DNA from: Pseudorhodoferax sp. Leaf265
GTDB taxonomy: Bacteria > Pseudomonadota > Gammaproteobacteria > Burkholderiales > Burkholderiaceae_C
Reading direction: 5' to 3'
Assembly: GCF_001422365.1 (NCBI RefSeq)
Contig: NZ_LMMT01000040.1
Coordinates: forward strand, 62,789 to 126,788
DNA length: 64,000 bases
The position numbers were made by a program, and so were the translations under genes. Shown here piece by piece: positions 27,601 through 36,310 of the stretch (positions are counted from its first letter, which is position 1; the number at the start of each line of letters is the position of its first letter). Under the pieces are notes generated by a model, which saw only the letters and a program-made list of their open reading frames with translations, was not told where the DNA came from and searched no databases.

Positions 27601-27723
27601 CTCGCTCCAGCGTTCGGCCTGGTGCAGGACCAGGCTTCCGAGGCACAGGATGGCGGCGGCGAAGGCGATGAATCCAGCCGTGAGCCGCCACGAGAGCGGC
27701 CGGCCACGCAATGACACGCTCAT
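24655..27723 (-). CDS. Membrane sensor with PAS, degenerate GGDEF and EAL domains (c-di-GMP phosphodiesterase)
   Basis: The protein has 1022 residues. An N-terminal signal-anchor helix (about 12-32) and a second helix near 300-320 enclose a periplasmic sensor of dCache type. Two PAS domains follow (about 340-460 and 465-590), then GGDEF and EAL. The GGDEF signature reads GADEF (655-659) and no RxxD inhibitory site is seen, so cyclase activity is doubtful. The EAL half is intact: EALLRW (781), NVSALQF, LELTES, DDFGTGYSSLSYL, DKLKIDRSFV and IAEGVET. I infer a phosphodiesterase that lowers c-di-GMP in response to an extracellular cue. It converges with the ligD fusion gene (33-bp gap). Confidence 0.9.
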   Translation of the reverse strand: MSVSLRGRPLSWRLTAGFIAFAAAILCLGSLVLHQAERWSERAAVDTLRATVQLGARGMNAWLAERFADADVFSSHASMQHVLRHAVERGVGKAEEEDIQNSLDAIRQRYGYPSVSIIDTEQKLAVFSSGVRPRHADIALATAVAGVDGVRWIDLPFPGSANAYRAAVVRRIAAHGPLAHFVFYLEVDPVQLVRALTQSSPKVFDGHGILMRVQDGKPVRFGSIGGPAGESLAVVDDVVAGSIEHRLLTAPQNLVKGVSGSGHEAIAMREALSLPGWYLVGVLDETEIHAGLREPTRVAMVAYGVLLALVAAGLVLWLRAERHHHFQREAEMAGFYDQILRGGDALFVLNDWRGKVVDASESTLKAFRLARDQLIGSDIMALAPDSERDAVLEMVKGMRPGDSRRFTGQRRRSDGSIFFVEGSVGLLEIQGRRYFHSVATDVTQARELQARLQQAASVFELAPAAIVVCNSEREVVSVNPAFTAITGYTPEEVLGVPVEALTTGADPEKNAMMVAAVLENDFWEGELEGRRKNGQTYPRHMLAAAHRDASGEVYQFVGMFTDLTALREAQTRAEFHANHDQLTGLPNRRRLDAVLPTLVRQAAERDRSLTVVVLNLDRFKSINESFGLPEGDRMLVALAQRLQASLPADKLFHFGADEFVGLLEGPPVGHALTINRMLEVACCKYTAGTHAITPSVSVGVASYPELSQDAESLLRNAGAALSTAKCRGGKTWQLYEPAMNASAHDDMLLAVELQSAIEHRQLELHYQPQARLSNWSLTGVEALLRWKHPRRGMVSPARFVPIAEASGLIVELSQWVLEEACRTWAGWCSDGLLPPPIAVNVSALQFSRPGFVEQVQQTMARFGVAPHGLVLELTESLIMESSEAAVATMERLSAMGVRIALDDFGTGYSSLSYLTRFPLDKLKIDRSFVLPIGTAKGQEAEAIVQSVVSMAKALRLRVIAEGVETDEQANFLKDCGCDEMQGYLYSRPIPDEALRSLLETTLPLRSAAAPSGLQPLFGREGR

Positions 27724-27865
27724 ACGTCTGGATGCAGATGGCGTCGCCGCACGGCCACCGGCACGACGGCGTCGTGCGCACCTGTGGCCGGCGCGCGCGC
27801 GGTGCCGGTCCCGGGCGTTGGCGGGCGGGCACTGCACCGCCTGGCTAGCCGTTCACCGCGTCCCA

Positions 27866-28141
27866 TCACGGGCCGACCAGCAAACGAAAGTCTGCCGAGA
27901 CCATGCCGCAGCAGGCCACCATCGCCGCGCGGCCCGCGATCTGCCAGGTGCGCGCTGCACGCACCATGGCGGGGCTGGTGTCCGCCGCGGCGGCTTGGGC
28001 CTGCGCACGCGCAAGCTGCTCATGGGCCCGGTGCGCGGCCTCCGGGCTCAGGCCCGCACTGCGCAATACATGGGCCGCAGCCCTGGCGCCCATGGCCCTC
28101 TGCTCTGCCGACGCCCCCGTCGCGATCACTACCAGATTCAT
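27866..28141 (-). CDS. Small hypothetical protein (91 aa)
   Basis: The protein starts MNLVVIATGASAEQRAMGAR after an AGAGGA ribosome-binding site. It is alanine-rich and helical, with conserved-looking cysteines near the C-terminus (MVACCGMVSADFRLL). It is not recognised. The 142 bases between it and the start of the PAS-GGDEF-EAL gene hold no feature I can support. Confidence 0.5.
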   Translation of the reverse strand: MNLVVIATGASAEQRAMGARAAAHVLRSAGLSPEAAHRAHEQLARAQAQAAAADTSPAMVRAARTWQIAGRAAMVACCGMVSADFRLLVGP

Positions 28142-28251
28142 GTCGATCCTCTTGGACACGGGCTAGCAAGTGCCCGTCATCCTCCATTCTGTGGAGATCG
28201 CAGAATCGAATGTGGCGGGACTGTGGCGGTGCTGGCGCCATTTGCCTCGGG

Positions 28252-29886
28252 TCAAGCGGGCTTGAGGTTCGCCGGCAGCCTGCGCAACGGCTTCTTGGGG
28301 CGCGCAGGGGGAGCGCTCGCAGGCGTGTGCATCGCGGACTTGCGGGTCTGAAAGACGGCGACCGAAGCCACCAGCTCTTTGGCCTGAAGGTCCAGGCTGG
28401 CCGCCGCTGCAGCGCTTTCTTCGACCAGTGCAGCGTTCTGCTGGGTCGCCTCGTCGATGTGGGTGATGGCCAGGCCGACCTGGCTCACGCCGTGGCCCTG
28501 CTCGGTGCTGGCGTTGCTGATCTGGCCCACCACCTCGGTGACCTTGTGGATCGAATCGACCATTTCCTGCATCGTCGCGCCGGCGCGATCGACGAGTTGC
28601 GCACCTTGTTCGACGCGTGCGACGCTCTCCTGGATGAGGCCTCGGATCTCCTTGGATGCCTCCGCCGAGCGACCAGCCAGGGTGCGGACTTCACCTGCCA
28701 CCACCGCGAAGCCTCGCCCCTGCTCGCCGGCCCTGGCGGCTTCCACGGCCGCGTTGAGAGCGAGGATGTTGGTCTGAAACGCGATGCCGTCGATCACACC
28801 GATGATGTCGGCGATCTTCTTGCTGCTTTCGCTGATGGACTTCATCGTCACCACCACCTCGCCGACCGCGACACCGCCGCGTTCGGCCACCGCGCGGGCT
28901 GCGTTGGCATGCGTGTTGGCCTCGCCGGCGTTGGCCGCGTTCTGCTGCACCGTCGCGCTCAGCTGGTCCATGGCCGCAGCCGTTTGCTGAACGGCCGACG
29001 CTTGCTGCTCGGTGCGGTGGCTCAGATCGGCGTTGCCCTGCGCAATCTCGGCGCTGGCGGTGGCAACCCCTTCGGCGTGGTCGCGCACGCCATCGACGAC
29101 GGTGATGAGCGACTGCTGCATGGCAGACAAGGCCGACAGCAATGGCGTGAACTCGTCGCGGCGCCGGTCGACGATGTCCTGTGTCAGGTCGCCATCACGC
29201 ACGCGTTCTGCAACCGCACAGGAGCGGGCCACACGGCCGCGCAAGGTGCTGGCGAGGTACCAGGCAAAAGCGAGGAGACCGAGGGTGATGATCGCCACCA
29301 GAGGCAGCAGCGCCCATTTGACGGCCATCGCGTCCTGGCTGACTCGCGACAGGTCGGCCCGCAGCCGCTCCTCCTGAAACTTGACATTGGTTGCGAGAAC
29401 GCCCAACAGCGTGTTGCGCGCCGGAATCGTGCTGTCAACGAGGAAGGCGAAGGCTTCTTCCTTGCGTCCATCCCGGATGAGCTGGATGTTCTGCTCACCC
29501 ACCTTCCAGAACGCGGCCGAGAGCTTTTCGATCTCGGCGATCCTGCTGGCGGCGTCGGCACTCTTGAGTTGCAAGCCATATTCGGCCACCAGCTCGCCGA
29601 GGAGCGCGCGCTTGGCCTGGACGTCCTGGAACGTTGCCTGCAGCTCCTGCGGTGTGCGCGACAGGATGGCGTGGCGCAGTTGCAGCGAGACGCGCGTGAC
29701 ATTCAGCTCGATCGCCGCAATCCTTTGCAGCTGTGCCACGCGGTGCGACTGGGTCTCTTCGGCGATCTGGACGATCTCGTCGAGCTTGATCGAACCCATC
29801 ACCGCTGTGGCGGCCAAGATGGCGACCAATGCAGCAGTGATCACGTACAGCCTGCCCACGATGCCGAAAGTACCTGTCCTGCTCAT
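28252..29886 (-). CDS. Methyl-accepting chemotaxis protein (4HB sensor)
   Basis: This 544-residue chemoreceptor has an N-terminal membrane helix (about 11-30), a four-helix-bundle periplasmic sensor (about 31-185), a second membrane helix (190-212) and a HAMP domain. The cytoplasmic signalling coiled coil has the highly conserved hairpin tip [20 protein letters not shown] and [15 protein letters not shown]. The proline/alanine-rich C-terminus lacks a CheR-tethering pentapeptide. The ligand is unknown. No che genes adjoin it. Confidence 0.95.
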   Translation of the reverse strand: MSRTGTFGIVGRLYVITAALVAILAATAVMGSIKLDEIVQIAEETQSHRVAQLQRIAAIELNVTRVSLQLRHAILSRTPQELQATFQDVQAKRALLGELVAEYGLQLKSADAASRIAEIEKLSAAFWKVGEQNIQLIRDGRKEEAFAFLVDSTIPARNTLLGVLATNVKFQEERLRADLSRVSQDAMAVKWALLPLVAIITLGLLAFAWYLASTLRGRVARSCAVAERVRDGDLTQDIVDRRRDEFTPLLSALSAMQQSLITVVDGVRDHAEGVATASAEIAQGNADLSHRTEQQASAVQQTAAAMDQLSATVQQNAANAGEANTHANAARAVAERGGVAVGEVVVTMKSISESSKKIADIIGVIDGIAFQTNILALNAAVEAARAGEQGRGFAVVAGEVRTLAGRSAEASKEIRGLIQESVARVEQGAQLVDRAGATMQEMVDSIHKVTEVVGQISNASTEQGHGVSQVGLAITHIDEATQQNAALVEESAAAAASLDLQAKELVASVAVFQTRKSAMHTPASAPPARPKKPLRRLPANLKPA

Positions 29887-30060
29887 GATGTGTCTCCAAA
29901 TCCAGTGGAGTGTCTGGGGATCGCAGGGCAGCTTTGTGTCAGAACTGTGAAGACGCAGTCTGGTCTGCGCAGTCAGCGCTGCGCGCGCGGTACCGGCGGC
30001 GCCCTGCCGCGCGCCAGCTCGAGCCCTCGAGAAGCAGGCTCTTGACGCTTCGCAGAAAGC

Positions 30061-31560
30061 TCAAAGCAGGACAATGTCGTACTGCTCCGGCCCCATCGCG
30101 CTTTCGGCCTGCAGCGAGATCGGTTTGCCGATGAAGTCCGACAGGCCGGCGAGGTGCTGGCTCTCCTCGTCCAGGAACAGCTCCACCACCTTGGGCGAGG
30201 CCACGACGCGGAACTCGCGCGGGTTGAACTGGCGCGCCTCGCGCAGGATCTCGCGCAGGATGTCGTAGGTCACGCTGCGCGCGGTCTTCACGGCACCGGT
30301 GCCGCGGCAGATCGCGCAGGGTTCGCACAGCATGTGGGCCAGCGATTCGCGCGTGCGCTTGCGCGTCATCTCCACCAGGCCCAGCGGCGAGAAGCCACTG
30401 GCCGTGGTCTTCACGCGGTCGCGGCCCAGCTGCTTGCGCAACTCGGCCAGCACGGCGGCGCGGTGTTCGTCGCGCACCATGTCGATGAAGTCCACGATGA
30501 TGATGCCGCCCAGGTTGCGCAGCCGCAGCTGGCGCGCGATGGCGCCGGCCGCCTCCAGGTTGGTCTTGAAGATGGTGTCGTCGAAGTTGCGCGCGCCGAC
30601 ATAGCCGCCGGTGTTCACGTCCACCGTGGTCAGGGCCTCGGTCTGGTCGACGATCAGGTAGCCGCCGGACTTGAGGTCCACGCGCCGGCCCAGGGCCTTG
30701 GCGACCTCGTCGTCGATCGAGAACAGGTCGAAGATCGGCCGCTCGCCCTTGTAGTGCTGCAGCTTCTGCGTGGCCGCCGGCATGAACTCGCGGCCGAAGG
30801 CCTGCAGCTTGTCGAACTGCTCGCGCGAATCGAGCCGGATGCTCTGCGTCTCCTCGGTCACCAGGTCGCGCAGCACGCGCTGCAGCAGATCCAGGTCCTG
30901 GTGCAGCAGCGAGGCCGGCGGCAGCTTCTGCGCTGCGGCCTTGGTGCGGGCCCAGGCCTTGCGCAGGTAGGCGATGTCCTCGGCGAGTTCTGCGTCGCTG
31001 GAGTCCTCGGCATTGGTGCGCAGGATGAAGCCGCCGCCACCACCGCTGGCGGCATCGCCCACCAGGGCCTGCAGGCGCCGGCGCAGGTCCTCGCGCTGGG
31101 CTGCCGGGATCTTCTGCGACACGCCCACATGCTCGTCCTGCGGCAGGAACACCAGCAGCCGGCCGGCGATGCTGATCTGCGTGGACAGCCGAGCGCCCTT
31201 GGTGCCGATCGGGTCCTTGATGACCTGCACCATGAGTGCCTGGCCCTCGAACACCTGGCGTTCGATCGGCACCTGGCCATTGCCGCCGGGCCTGGGCTGG
31301 CTCGGCTCGCCCTCGCCGCGCACGGCGGCGGCGCTGGGCAGCAGGTCGGCCACGTGCAGGAAGGCGGCGCGCTCCAATCCGATGTCGATGAAGGTGGACT
31401 GCATGCCGGGCAGCACGCGCACCACCTTGCCCATGTAGACGTTGCCGACCAGGCCGCGCTCCAGCGTGCGTTCCAGGTGCAGCTCCTGCACGGCCCCGTG
31501 TTCGACGATGGCCACGCGCGTCTCCTGCGGCGACCAGTTGATCAGGATGTCCTGCTGCAT
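30061..31560 (-). CDS. rng: Ribonuclease G
   Basis: This endoribonuclease of the RNase E/G family matures the 16S rRNA 5' end and starts decay of selected mRNAs. The 499-residue protein has an S1 domain near residues 35-130. The catalytic aspartates are Asp314 (VDVNTGGYVG) and Asp357 (IIIVDFIDM), 43 residues apart as in RNase E (D303/D346). The zinc-link CEPCAIC follows and there is no long RNase E scaffold tail. AAGGA precedes the ATG at 31560. In related Burkholderiales rng lies near maf and rlmH, as here. Confidence 0.96.
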   Translation of the reverse strand: MQQDILINWSPQETRVAIVEHGAVQELHLERTLERGLVGNVYMGKVVRVLPGMQSTFIDIGLERAAFLHVADLLPSAAAVRGEGEPSQPRPGGNGQVPIERQVFEGQALMVQVIKDPIGTKGARLSTQISIAGRLLVFLPQDEHVGVSQKIPAAQREDLRRRLQALVGDAASGGGGGFILRTNAEDSSDAELAEDIAYLRKAWARTKAAAQKLPPASLLHQDLDLLQRVLRDLVTEETQSIRLDSREQFDKLQAFGREFMPAATQKLQHYKGERPIFDLFSIDDEVAKALGRRVDLKSGGYLIVDQTEALTTVDVNTGGYVGARNFDDTIFKTNLEAAGAIARQLRLRNLGGIIIVDFIDMVRDEHRAAVLAELRKQLGRDRVKTTASGFSPLGLVEMTRKRTRESLAHMLCEPCAICRGTGAVKTARSVTYDILREILREARQFNPREFRVVASPKVVELFLDEESQHLAGLSDFIGKPISLQAESAMGPEQYDIVLL

Positions 31561-31662
31561 GCGTTCCTTGCTGTGGAGCGCGCGCGCAGCGACCGGGTGT
31601 CGGCGACGGTGCGCACAGCGGCTCCTCGTTGTTCGTGTTGTCCGGGTCTGGATCGTACGCGC

Positions 31663-32670
31663 TCAGCGACGCAGCCAGGCCCGCGCCAATGCATCCTGGT
31701 GCACGGGCGCCAGCGCGGCCAGCCGCACATGGCCGGCCAGTCCGAAGGAAGCGCAGTCGCGCAGCTGCACGCCCTGCTCGCGCAGCCGGGCCAGGTCCCC
31801 GATCAGGCGTGCCGGCTCGGGTGGCCGCGCGCAGAAGAAGTTCGTGTCGCTGGCCAGCACCTGCCAGCCCAGGCCTGCGCACAGCGCCGCCTGCCGTGCC
31901 TTCCAGGCGCGCAGCTGCGCCAGGCTGGCGGCCAGCCAGTCCTGCGCGGCGCGGCCGGTCCAGGCCTGCAGCATGGCCACACCGTGCGATCCGACCGGCC
32001 AGGACGGCGCCAGCTGCGTCAGCCGCGCCAGCAGTTGCAGGTCGGCCTGCAACGGCGCGATGGCGTAGGCCGCGCGCACGCCGGTCAGCCCCAGGGCCTT
32101 GTTGGGTGACCACAGCTGCCAGACCTGCTGGTGCTGCGCGCTGTCGAGCGACGCCTGGCCGGCCAGGCGCAGCGGTGCGTAGGCGCAGTCCAGCACCAGC
32201 GGCACCAGCGGTGGCAGGGCCTGCAGCTGCGCTGCCAGGCCGGCATGGGCCTGGCCCAGCGGCGAGGACGGCTCGCAGGCCCAGACCAGCCGGGCCGGGC
32301 CATCGGTGCTGTGCACGGCCATCCGCTGCGCCTGCGCGGCCCAGGCGTAGTCGCCGTAGGCGTGGGTGGGCACCCGCACCGCGGCATCCGGCTGAGCCAC
32401 AGCGGCGCTGATGCGCATGATGAATTCGCTGGCACTGGCTGCCACCTGCACGCGCGCGGGCGCAACGCCGTGGAAGGCCGCCAGTTGCTCGCGCAGCGCG
32501 CCGTAGCCAGGATCGGGGTAGCGCGTGGGGTCGGCGACCTGCAGCGCCTGCAGCGCCGCAGGGCATGGCCCGCAGGCGTTGGCGTTGGTCGAGAAATCGT
32601 GCGCGGCCGGGCCCGTGGCATCCGGCCCGCCGTGCACGCGCGCGGCCTGCACCGCGTCAGCGCCGGCCAC
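31663..32670 (-). CDS. PLP-dependent aminotransferase, CobC/HisC-like
   Basis: This 335-residue fold-type I PLP enzyme keeps the HisC/CobC patterns HDFSTNANACGPCP, TRYPDPGYGALREQLAAFHG and the PLP-lysine segment LWSPNKALGLTGVRAAY. It is somewhat shorter than HisC. The HGG...DFS..N opening resembles threonine-phosphate decarboxylases (CobC), which make aminopropanol for cobalamin. With a cob operon 17 kb away that role is plausible but unproven; histidinol-phosphate transamination is the alternative. The start is uncertain: no ATG is available near the N-terminus and GTG 32670 is used. Confidence 0.72.
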   Translation of the reverse strand: MAGADAVQAARVHGGPDATGPAAHDFSTNANACGPCPAALQALQVADPTRYPDPGYGALREQLAAFHGVAPARVQVAASASEFIMRISAAVAQPDAAVRVPTHAYGDYAWAAQAQRMAVHSTDGPARLVWACEPSSPLGQAHAGLAAQLQALPPLVPLVLDCAYAPLRLAGQASLDSAQHQQVWQLWSPNKALGLTGVRAAYAIAPLQADLQLLARLTQLAPSWPVGSHGVAMLQAWTGRAAQDWLAASLAQLRAWKARQAALCAGLGWQVLASDTNFFCARPPEPARLIGDLARLREQGVQLRDCASFGLAGHVRLAALAPVHQDALARAWLRR

Positions 32671-32688
32671 GGCGCGGCAAGGCCTGCG

Positions 32689-33147
32689 TCATGCGCCGTC
32701 GGGGATCTCGGCTTCGACCAGCTGCGCCAGCAGCGTCAATGATTCCTGCCAGCCCAGCATGCAGGCGGCGGCCGGGATCACGGCCGGAATGCCTTGCTGC
32801 TCCACATGCATCTCGGTGCCGACCACGGTCTGGGCCAGCCGCACCGTGACCTGCATCTCGCCGGGCAGGCTGGGATCGTCGAAGCGGTCGGTGTAGCGCA
32901 GCAGTTCGCCGGGCACCAGTTCCAGGTAGGTGCCGCCGAAGCTGTGGCTGCTGCCGGTCGTGAAGTTGGTGAACGACATGCGGTGGCTGCCACCCACGCG
33001 TGCCTCCATGGTGTGCACCTTGGCCGTGAAGCCGTGCGGCGGGAGCCACTTGACCATGGCCTCGGGGTCGACGAAGGCGCGGTAGACACGTTCGGGCGGC
33101 GCACGCAGCACGCGGTGCAGGCGAACGGTGTGGGCGGAAGCGGACAT
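32689..33147 (-). CDS. SRPBCC (AHSA1-type) ligand-binding protein
   Basis: The 152-residue START-like/AHSA1 domain begins HTVRLHRVLRAPPERVYRAF, followed by VDPEAMVKWLPPHGFTAKVH, the family's opening strand-helix and WLPP motif. It ends with the long C-terminal helix (GWQESLTLLAQLVEAEI). These proteins bind hydrophobic ligands in a helix-grip cavity; the ligand is not predictable. ATG 33147 was chosen because the domain starts there. Confidence 0.85.
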   Translation of the reverse strand: MSASAHTVRLHRVLRAPPERVYRAFVDPEAMVKWLPPHGFTAKVHTMEARVGGSHRMSFTNFTTGSSHSFGGTYLELVPGELLRYTDRFDDPSLPGEMQVTVRLAQTVVGTEMHVEQQGIPAVIPAAACMLGWQESLTLLAQLVEAEIPDGA

Positions 33148-33225
33148 GCGGTACTCCTGATCAAGCCGAGGACGACCCTCTGCACCCACGACGCATGGCG
33201 TGGGCCGAAATCGACAACAGGCGGA

Positions 33226-33534
33226 TCAGGACTTGGACTTGGCGGCCTTGGCTTGCTTGGCCATGTCCTCGGCCAGCAGGCGGCGCACTTCCAGCGCATC
33301 CAGCGCATAGGGCAGCAGCGAGATCGCGTGCTCGGGCCGGGCCTTGTCGCCGAACACGGTCTTCGTGGCCGACCACATGAATTCCAGCGTCTCGGTGACT
33401 TCGCCCAGCGCGTCGCGCGTCATGTTGGGCAGCAGGGCTTCGACCTGGGCGGGCTTGGCCGCTGGCTTGCGCGCGGGGGCGGCGGCTTTGGCCTTGGCGG
33501 TGGTGGACTTGCGGGCAGGCTTGGCGGTGGTCAC
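33226..33534 (-). CDS. Hypothetical protein with Lys/Ala-rich N-terminus (102 aa)
   Basis: It starts at GTG 33534 behind AAGGAG. Residues 1-35 are a histone-H1-like string (TTAKPARKSTTAKAKAAAPA...). A compact helical domain follows (ALLPNMTRDALGEVTETLEF...), ending in a lysine-rich tail. The basic N-terminus suggests nucleic-acid binding, but the function is unknown. A longer start at 33834 is open but has no ribosome-binding site. Confidence 0.6.
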   Translation of the reverse strand: MTTAKPARKSTTAKAKAAAPARKPAAKPAQVEALLPNMTRDALGEVTETLEFMWSATKTVFGDKARPEHAISLLPYALDALEVRRLLAEDMAKQAKAAKSKS

Positions 33535-33875
33535 GGCGGCTCCTTGTTCTGGGTCGGTCTGGTGTGGCGCGAGTGTAGTCGCGCCCACGGCCTCCAAACG
33601 CACAAGCCCGGCGTGTGCGCCAGCCTGGTCGAGATCGCGGGCACACGGGGAAGATCGGCTACCTGACCGCAGGGGCATGGCGAGGGCACGGTGGACATCG
33701 TGCGCCGACCATGCAGGTGCTGCGTCCAAAAAGCCGGTCCTCCACAGCGCGCCGGCTGCCCGAAAACAAGGCAATCCTGTGGCAGGCCGCATGGGCGCTG
33801 GCGTTGGTACCGGCCCTCCCATGCCTGTCCCCAACGATATCCACAGGCGGCCGGGACAAGTCCGGCGCTAGGAAT
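33535..33875. other. 341-base gene-free stretch between maf and the Lys/Ala-rich gene
   Basis: No convincing frame, tRNA or known small RNA is seen. A short dyad GCCTGT (33823-33828) / ACAGGC (33843-33848) lies about 30 bases beyond the maf stop and might help end maf transcription. The promoter of the minus-strand gene starting at 33534 should be here. Confidence 0.4.
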
Positions 33876-34478
33876 TCAGCAGTCGATGCCGGCCTGGCGC
33901 AGCAGCTGCGCGGTCTCGAACAGCGGCAGGCCCATGATGCCCGTGTAGCTGCCGCGCAGCGTGCGGATGAAGGTCTGCGCCCTGCCCTGCACCGCATAGG
34001 CGCCTGCCTTGCCGAGCGGCTCGCCGCTGGCCACGTAGGCCGCGATCTGGGCCGGCGTGAGCGCATCGAAACAGACCTCGGACACGCTCAGCGCCTGCAG
34101 GCGCTGCCCGCCATGCTGCACGGCCACGGCCGTCAGCACGCGGTGCGTGTGGCCGGACAGCGCAGCCAGCATGCGGGCGGCGTCGTCAGCGTCATCGGGT
34201 TTGCCGAGGATGGTGGAGCCCAGCGCCACCGTGGTGTCGGCGCAGAGCACGGGCGCGTCAACCAGGCCGCGCGCGCGCAGGCGTGCCACGGCGGCATCGA
34301 GCTTCAGGGCCGTCACGCGCTGCACGTAGCGCGCGGGTGCCTCGCGGCCGCGCACGGCTTCGAGCGCCTCGGCGTCTTCACCCGGCGCGGCCAGCAGCAG
34401 TTCGTGGCGCACGCCGATCTGGTCGAGCAACTGGCGCCGGCGCGGGCTCTGCGAGGCGAGGTAGACGAAATCGGGCAT
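33876..34478 (-). CDS. maf: Maf-family nucleotide pyrophosphatase
   Basis: This house-cleaning enzyme hydrolyses non-canonical or excess nucleoside triphosphates. The 200-residue protein starts [20 protein letters not shown], the Maf signature, and has the catalytic ADTTVALGS near residue 79 and [12 protein letters not shown]. The paralogue type (dTTP/UTP or m7GTP) cannot be set firmly without alignment. It is part of the minus-strand string rsfS-rlmH-maf. Confidence 0.95.
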   Translation of the reverse strand: MPDFVYLASQSPRRRQLLDQIGVRHELLLAAPGEDAEALEAVRGREAPARYVQRVTALKLDAAVARLRARGLVDAPVLCADTTVALGSTILGKPDDADDAARMLAALSGHTHRVLTAVAVQHGGQRLQALSVSEVCFDALTPAQIAAYVASGEPLGKAGAYAVQGRAQTFIRTLRGSYTGIMGLPLFETAQLLRQAGIDC

Positions 34479-34489
34479 GCCGGGAGAAC

Positions 34490-34969
34490 CTACTCGCGGT
34501 GGTAGGGATGGTTGGCGTTGATGGACCAGGCGCGGTAGAGCTGCTCGATCAGCAGCACGCGCGCCATGGCGTGCGGCAGCGTCATGTCCGAGAGGCGGAT
34601 GCGCTCGTGCGCGCTCTGGCGGAAGGCTGGTTCCAGGCCGTCGGGCCCGCCGATCACGAGGGCCACGCCGTCGCCTTCGCGCTGCCAGGTCGTCAGCCGC
34701 GTGGCCAGGGCCTGCGTGGTCAGCGTGCTGCCGCGCTCGTCGAGCGCGACCACGCGCGCATTGCGGCCCACGGCCGAGGCGATGGCGGTCGCGATGCGCT
34801 CGCGCTCGGCGGCCTGCATCTGGGCCACCGTGCGCGAGCCGCGTGGCTCGGTCTTGACGGCGCGCAGCTCGACGCGCAGCTCGGCAGGAAAACGCTTGGC
34901 GTAATCGTCGTAGGCCGTCTGTGCCCAGTCGGGCACGCGCAGGCCCACGGCCACGATGACGAGCTTCAC
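34490..34969 (-). CDS. rlmH: 23S rRNA pseudouridine-1915 N3-methyltransferase RlmH
   Basis: This 159-residue SPOUT-class methyltransferase shows [11 protein letters not shown] for the SAM knot and ends [11 protein letters not shown], the invariant C-terminal tail. It acts as a homodimer on assembled 70S ribosomes. It lies 7 bp downstream of rsfS and 11 bp upstream of maf, as in many Burkholderiales. Confidence 0.97.
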   Translation of the reverse strand: MKLVIVAVGLRVPDWAQTAYDDYAKRFPAELRVELRAVKTEPRGSRTVAQMQAAERERIATAIASAVGRNARVVALDERGSTLTTQALATRLTTWQREGDGVALVIGGPDGLEPAFRQSAHERIRLSDMTLPHAMARVLLIEQLYRAWSINANHPYHRE

Positions 34970-34976
34970 GCGCGGA

Positions 34977-35693
34977 TCAGCGGCGCGGGGCGGCCTTCTT
35001 GGCGGGCGCCGCCTTCTTCGCCGCCGGCTTGCCCACGACCACGGTCTTGACCGGGGTCTTCGCGGGTGCCTTCTTGGCCGCGGCCTTCTTGGCGGGCGCG
35101 GCGGTCTTGGCGGCCGGTGCCGCCTTCTTCGCCGGCGCCTTCTTGCGGGCCGGTGCCTCGATCACGGGGCGCTCGGGTGCGTACTCGGGCTCGGGCTTGC
35201 GGGCCTTCTTGGCGGCAGCCTTCTTGCCTGCGGGCGTCTTGGCGGTGGTCTTCGCCGCGACCTTCTTGGCTGGCGCCTTCTCGACCGCCTTGACCGGCGC
35301 GGCGGGCTTGGGCGCACCGAGCTTCAGGCGCACGGGCTTGTCGCCCCACAGCTCTTCCAGGTGGTAGTACTGGCGGATGCTGGGCTGCATGATGTGCACC
35401 ACGGCCGGGCCGCAGTCCACGATGATCCACTCGCCGTTGTCCTCGCCCTCGATGCGCGGTTTACCGAAGCCGGCCTCGCGCACCGCATCGCGCACGCTGG
35501 CGGCCAGCGCGCGGGTCTGGCGGTTGGAGGTGCCCGAGGCGACGATCACGCGCTCGAACAGCGGGGACAGGTGCTCTGTGTTGAAGACCTGGATGTCCTG
35601 CGCCTTGACGTCTTCGAGGCCATCGATGATGGACCTCTGCAGCTTCTGGGTGTCTTTCTTGGCGGCGGATTCCGTGGAGGGGCCAGTGGTCAT
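34977..35693 (-). CDS. rsfS: Ribosomal silencing factor RsfS with long basic tail
   Basis: RsfS binds ribosomal protein uL14 and blocks subunit joining in starvation. The core occupies residues 14-125: [56 protein letters not shown] and [10 protein letters not shown]. It is followed by a ~110-residue tail almost wholly of Lys, Ala and Pro ([13 protein letters not shown] type repeats), doubling the usual ~110-130 residue length. Such tails occur on this gene in some Burkholderiales and are probably RNA-binding. It overlaps the nadD stop region by 4 nt. Confidence 0.93.
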   Translation of the reverse strand: MTTGPSTESAAKKDTQKLQRSIIDGLEDVKAQDIQVFNTEHLSPLFERVIVASGTSNRQTRALAASVRDAVREAGFGKPRIEGEDNGEWIIVDCGPAVVHIMQPSIRQYYHLEELWGDKPVRLKLGAPKPAAPVKAVEKAPAKKVAAKTTAKTPAGKKAAAKKARKPEPEYAPERPVIEAPARKKAPAKKAAPAAKTAAPAKKAAAKKAPAKTPVKTVVVGKPAAKKAAPAKKAAPRR

Positions 35694-36310
35694 CGAGCGG
35701 TACGGTAGAGGTGGTGTTGGTCAATATAGCCTGCAACGGCGGGCGGAACCAGATGGGCAATGCCCTGGCCCGCCGCGACGCGCTGGCGTATTTCAGTGGC
35801 GCTGGTCGCCACCGGAACGGTCTGGAGGAAGTCGATTGTCGCGCCCGGCAATGCCAGGTCGGGCACCTGGCCTTGCGGCGCGGCGTCGTCCACACGGGCG
35901 GCGACGCACAGGGTTGCCAGCTTCACGATCTCCTGCCACGCGTGCCAACTGGTCAATGCACGCGCCTGGTCGGAGCCGATCAAGAGGTGCAGCCGGGCGC
36001 GAGGATAGCCGATTTGCAGTTCCCGCAGGCTGTCCACGGTATAGCTGGGGCCGGTACGCTCGATTTCGCGCGCGTCCACGACCACGCCAGGGATGCCCTC
36101 GAAGGCCAGTTCGGCCATGACCAGGCGGTGCACCGCGTCGGTGGGCTGCCGTGGGCGGTGCCAGGGCTGGCCCGTGGGCAGCACGTGCAACCGGTCGAGT
36201 TGCCACCGGGCCATGGCGGCGCGCACCAGGTCCACATGGGTGTTGTGCGGCGGGTCGAAGGCGCCACCGTAGACGCCGACGCGCAGCAGCGAAGCGTCGC
36301 TCAGATCCAC
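35690..36310 (-). CDS. nadD: Nicotinate-nucleotide adenylyltransferase
   Basis: NadD makes nicotinic acid adenine dinucleotide in NAD synthesis. The 206-residue protein has the nucleotidyltransferase signature [17 protein letters not shown] and the C-terminal [11 protein letters not shown] (S/T-x-x-x-IR). The only reasonable start is GTG 36310, which overlaps the end of hemF by 10 nt; the domain begins within ten residues. It is translationally coupled to both neighbours. Confidence 0.93.
   Translation of the reverse strand: MDLSDASLLRVGVYGGAFDPPHNTHVDLVRAAMARWQLDRLHVLPTGQPWHRPRQPTDAVHRLVMAELAFEGIPGVVVDAREIERTGPSYTVDSLRELQIGYPRARLHLLIGSDQARALTSWHAWQEIVKLATLCVAARVDDAAPQGQVPDLALPGATIDFLQTVPVATSATEIRQRVAAGQGIAHLVPPAVAGYIDQHHLYRTAR

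Noticed and set aside
28186-28206. ATTCTG...CAGAAT dyad between the 91-aa gene and the chemoreceptor
   Set aside because: It has only 6-bp arms and no further support; such dyads are expected by chance.
30021-30041. GAGCC/GGCTC stem downstream of rng as a terminator
   Set aside because: It has a five-pair stem, an 11-base loop and no U-tract; too weak to report as a feature.
33839-33848. ATATCCACAGG resembling a DnaA box
   Set aside because: It is a single site with one mismatch and no cluster, AT-rich unwinding element or dnaA/dnaN neighbours; not an origin.
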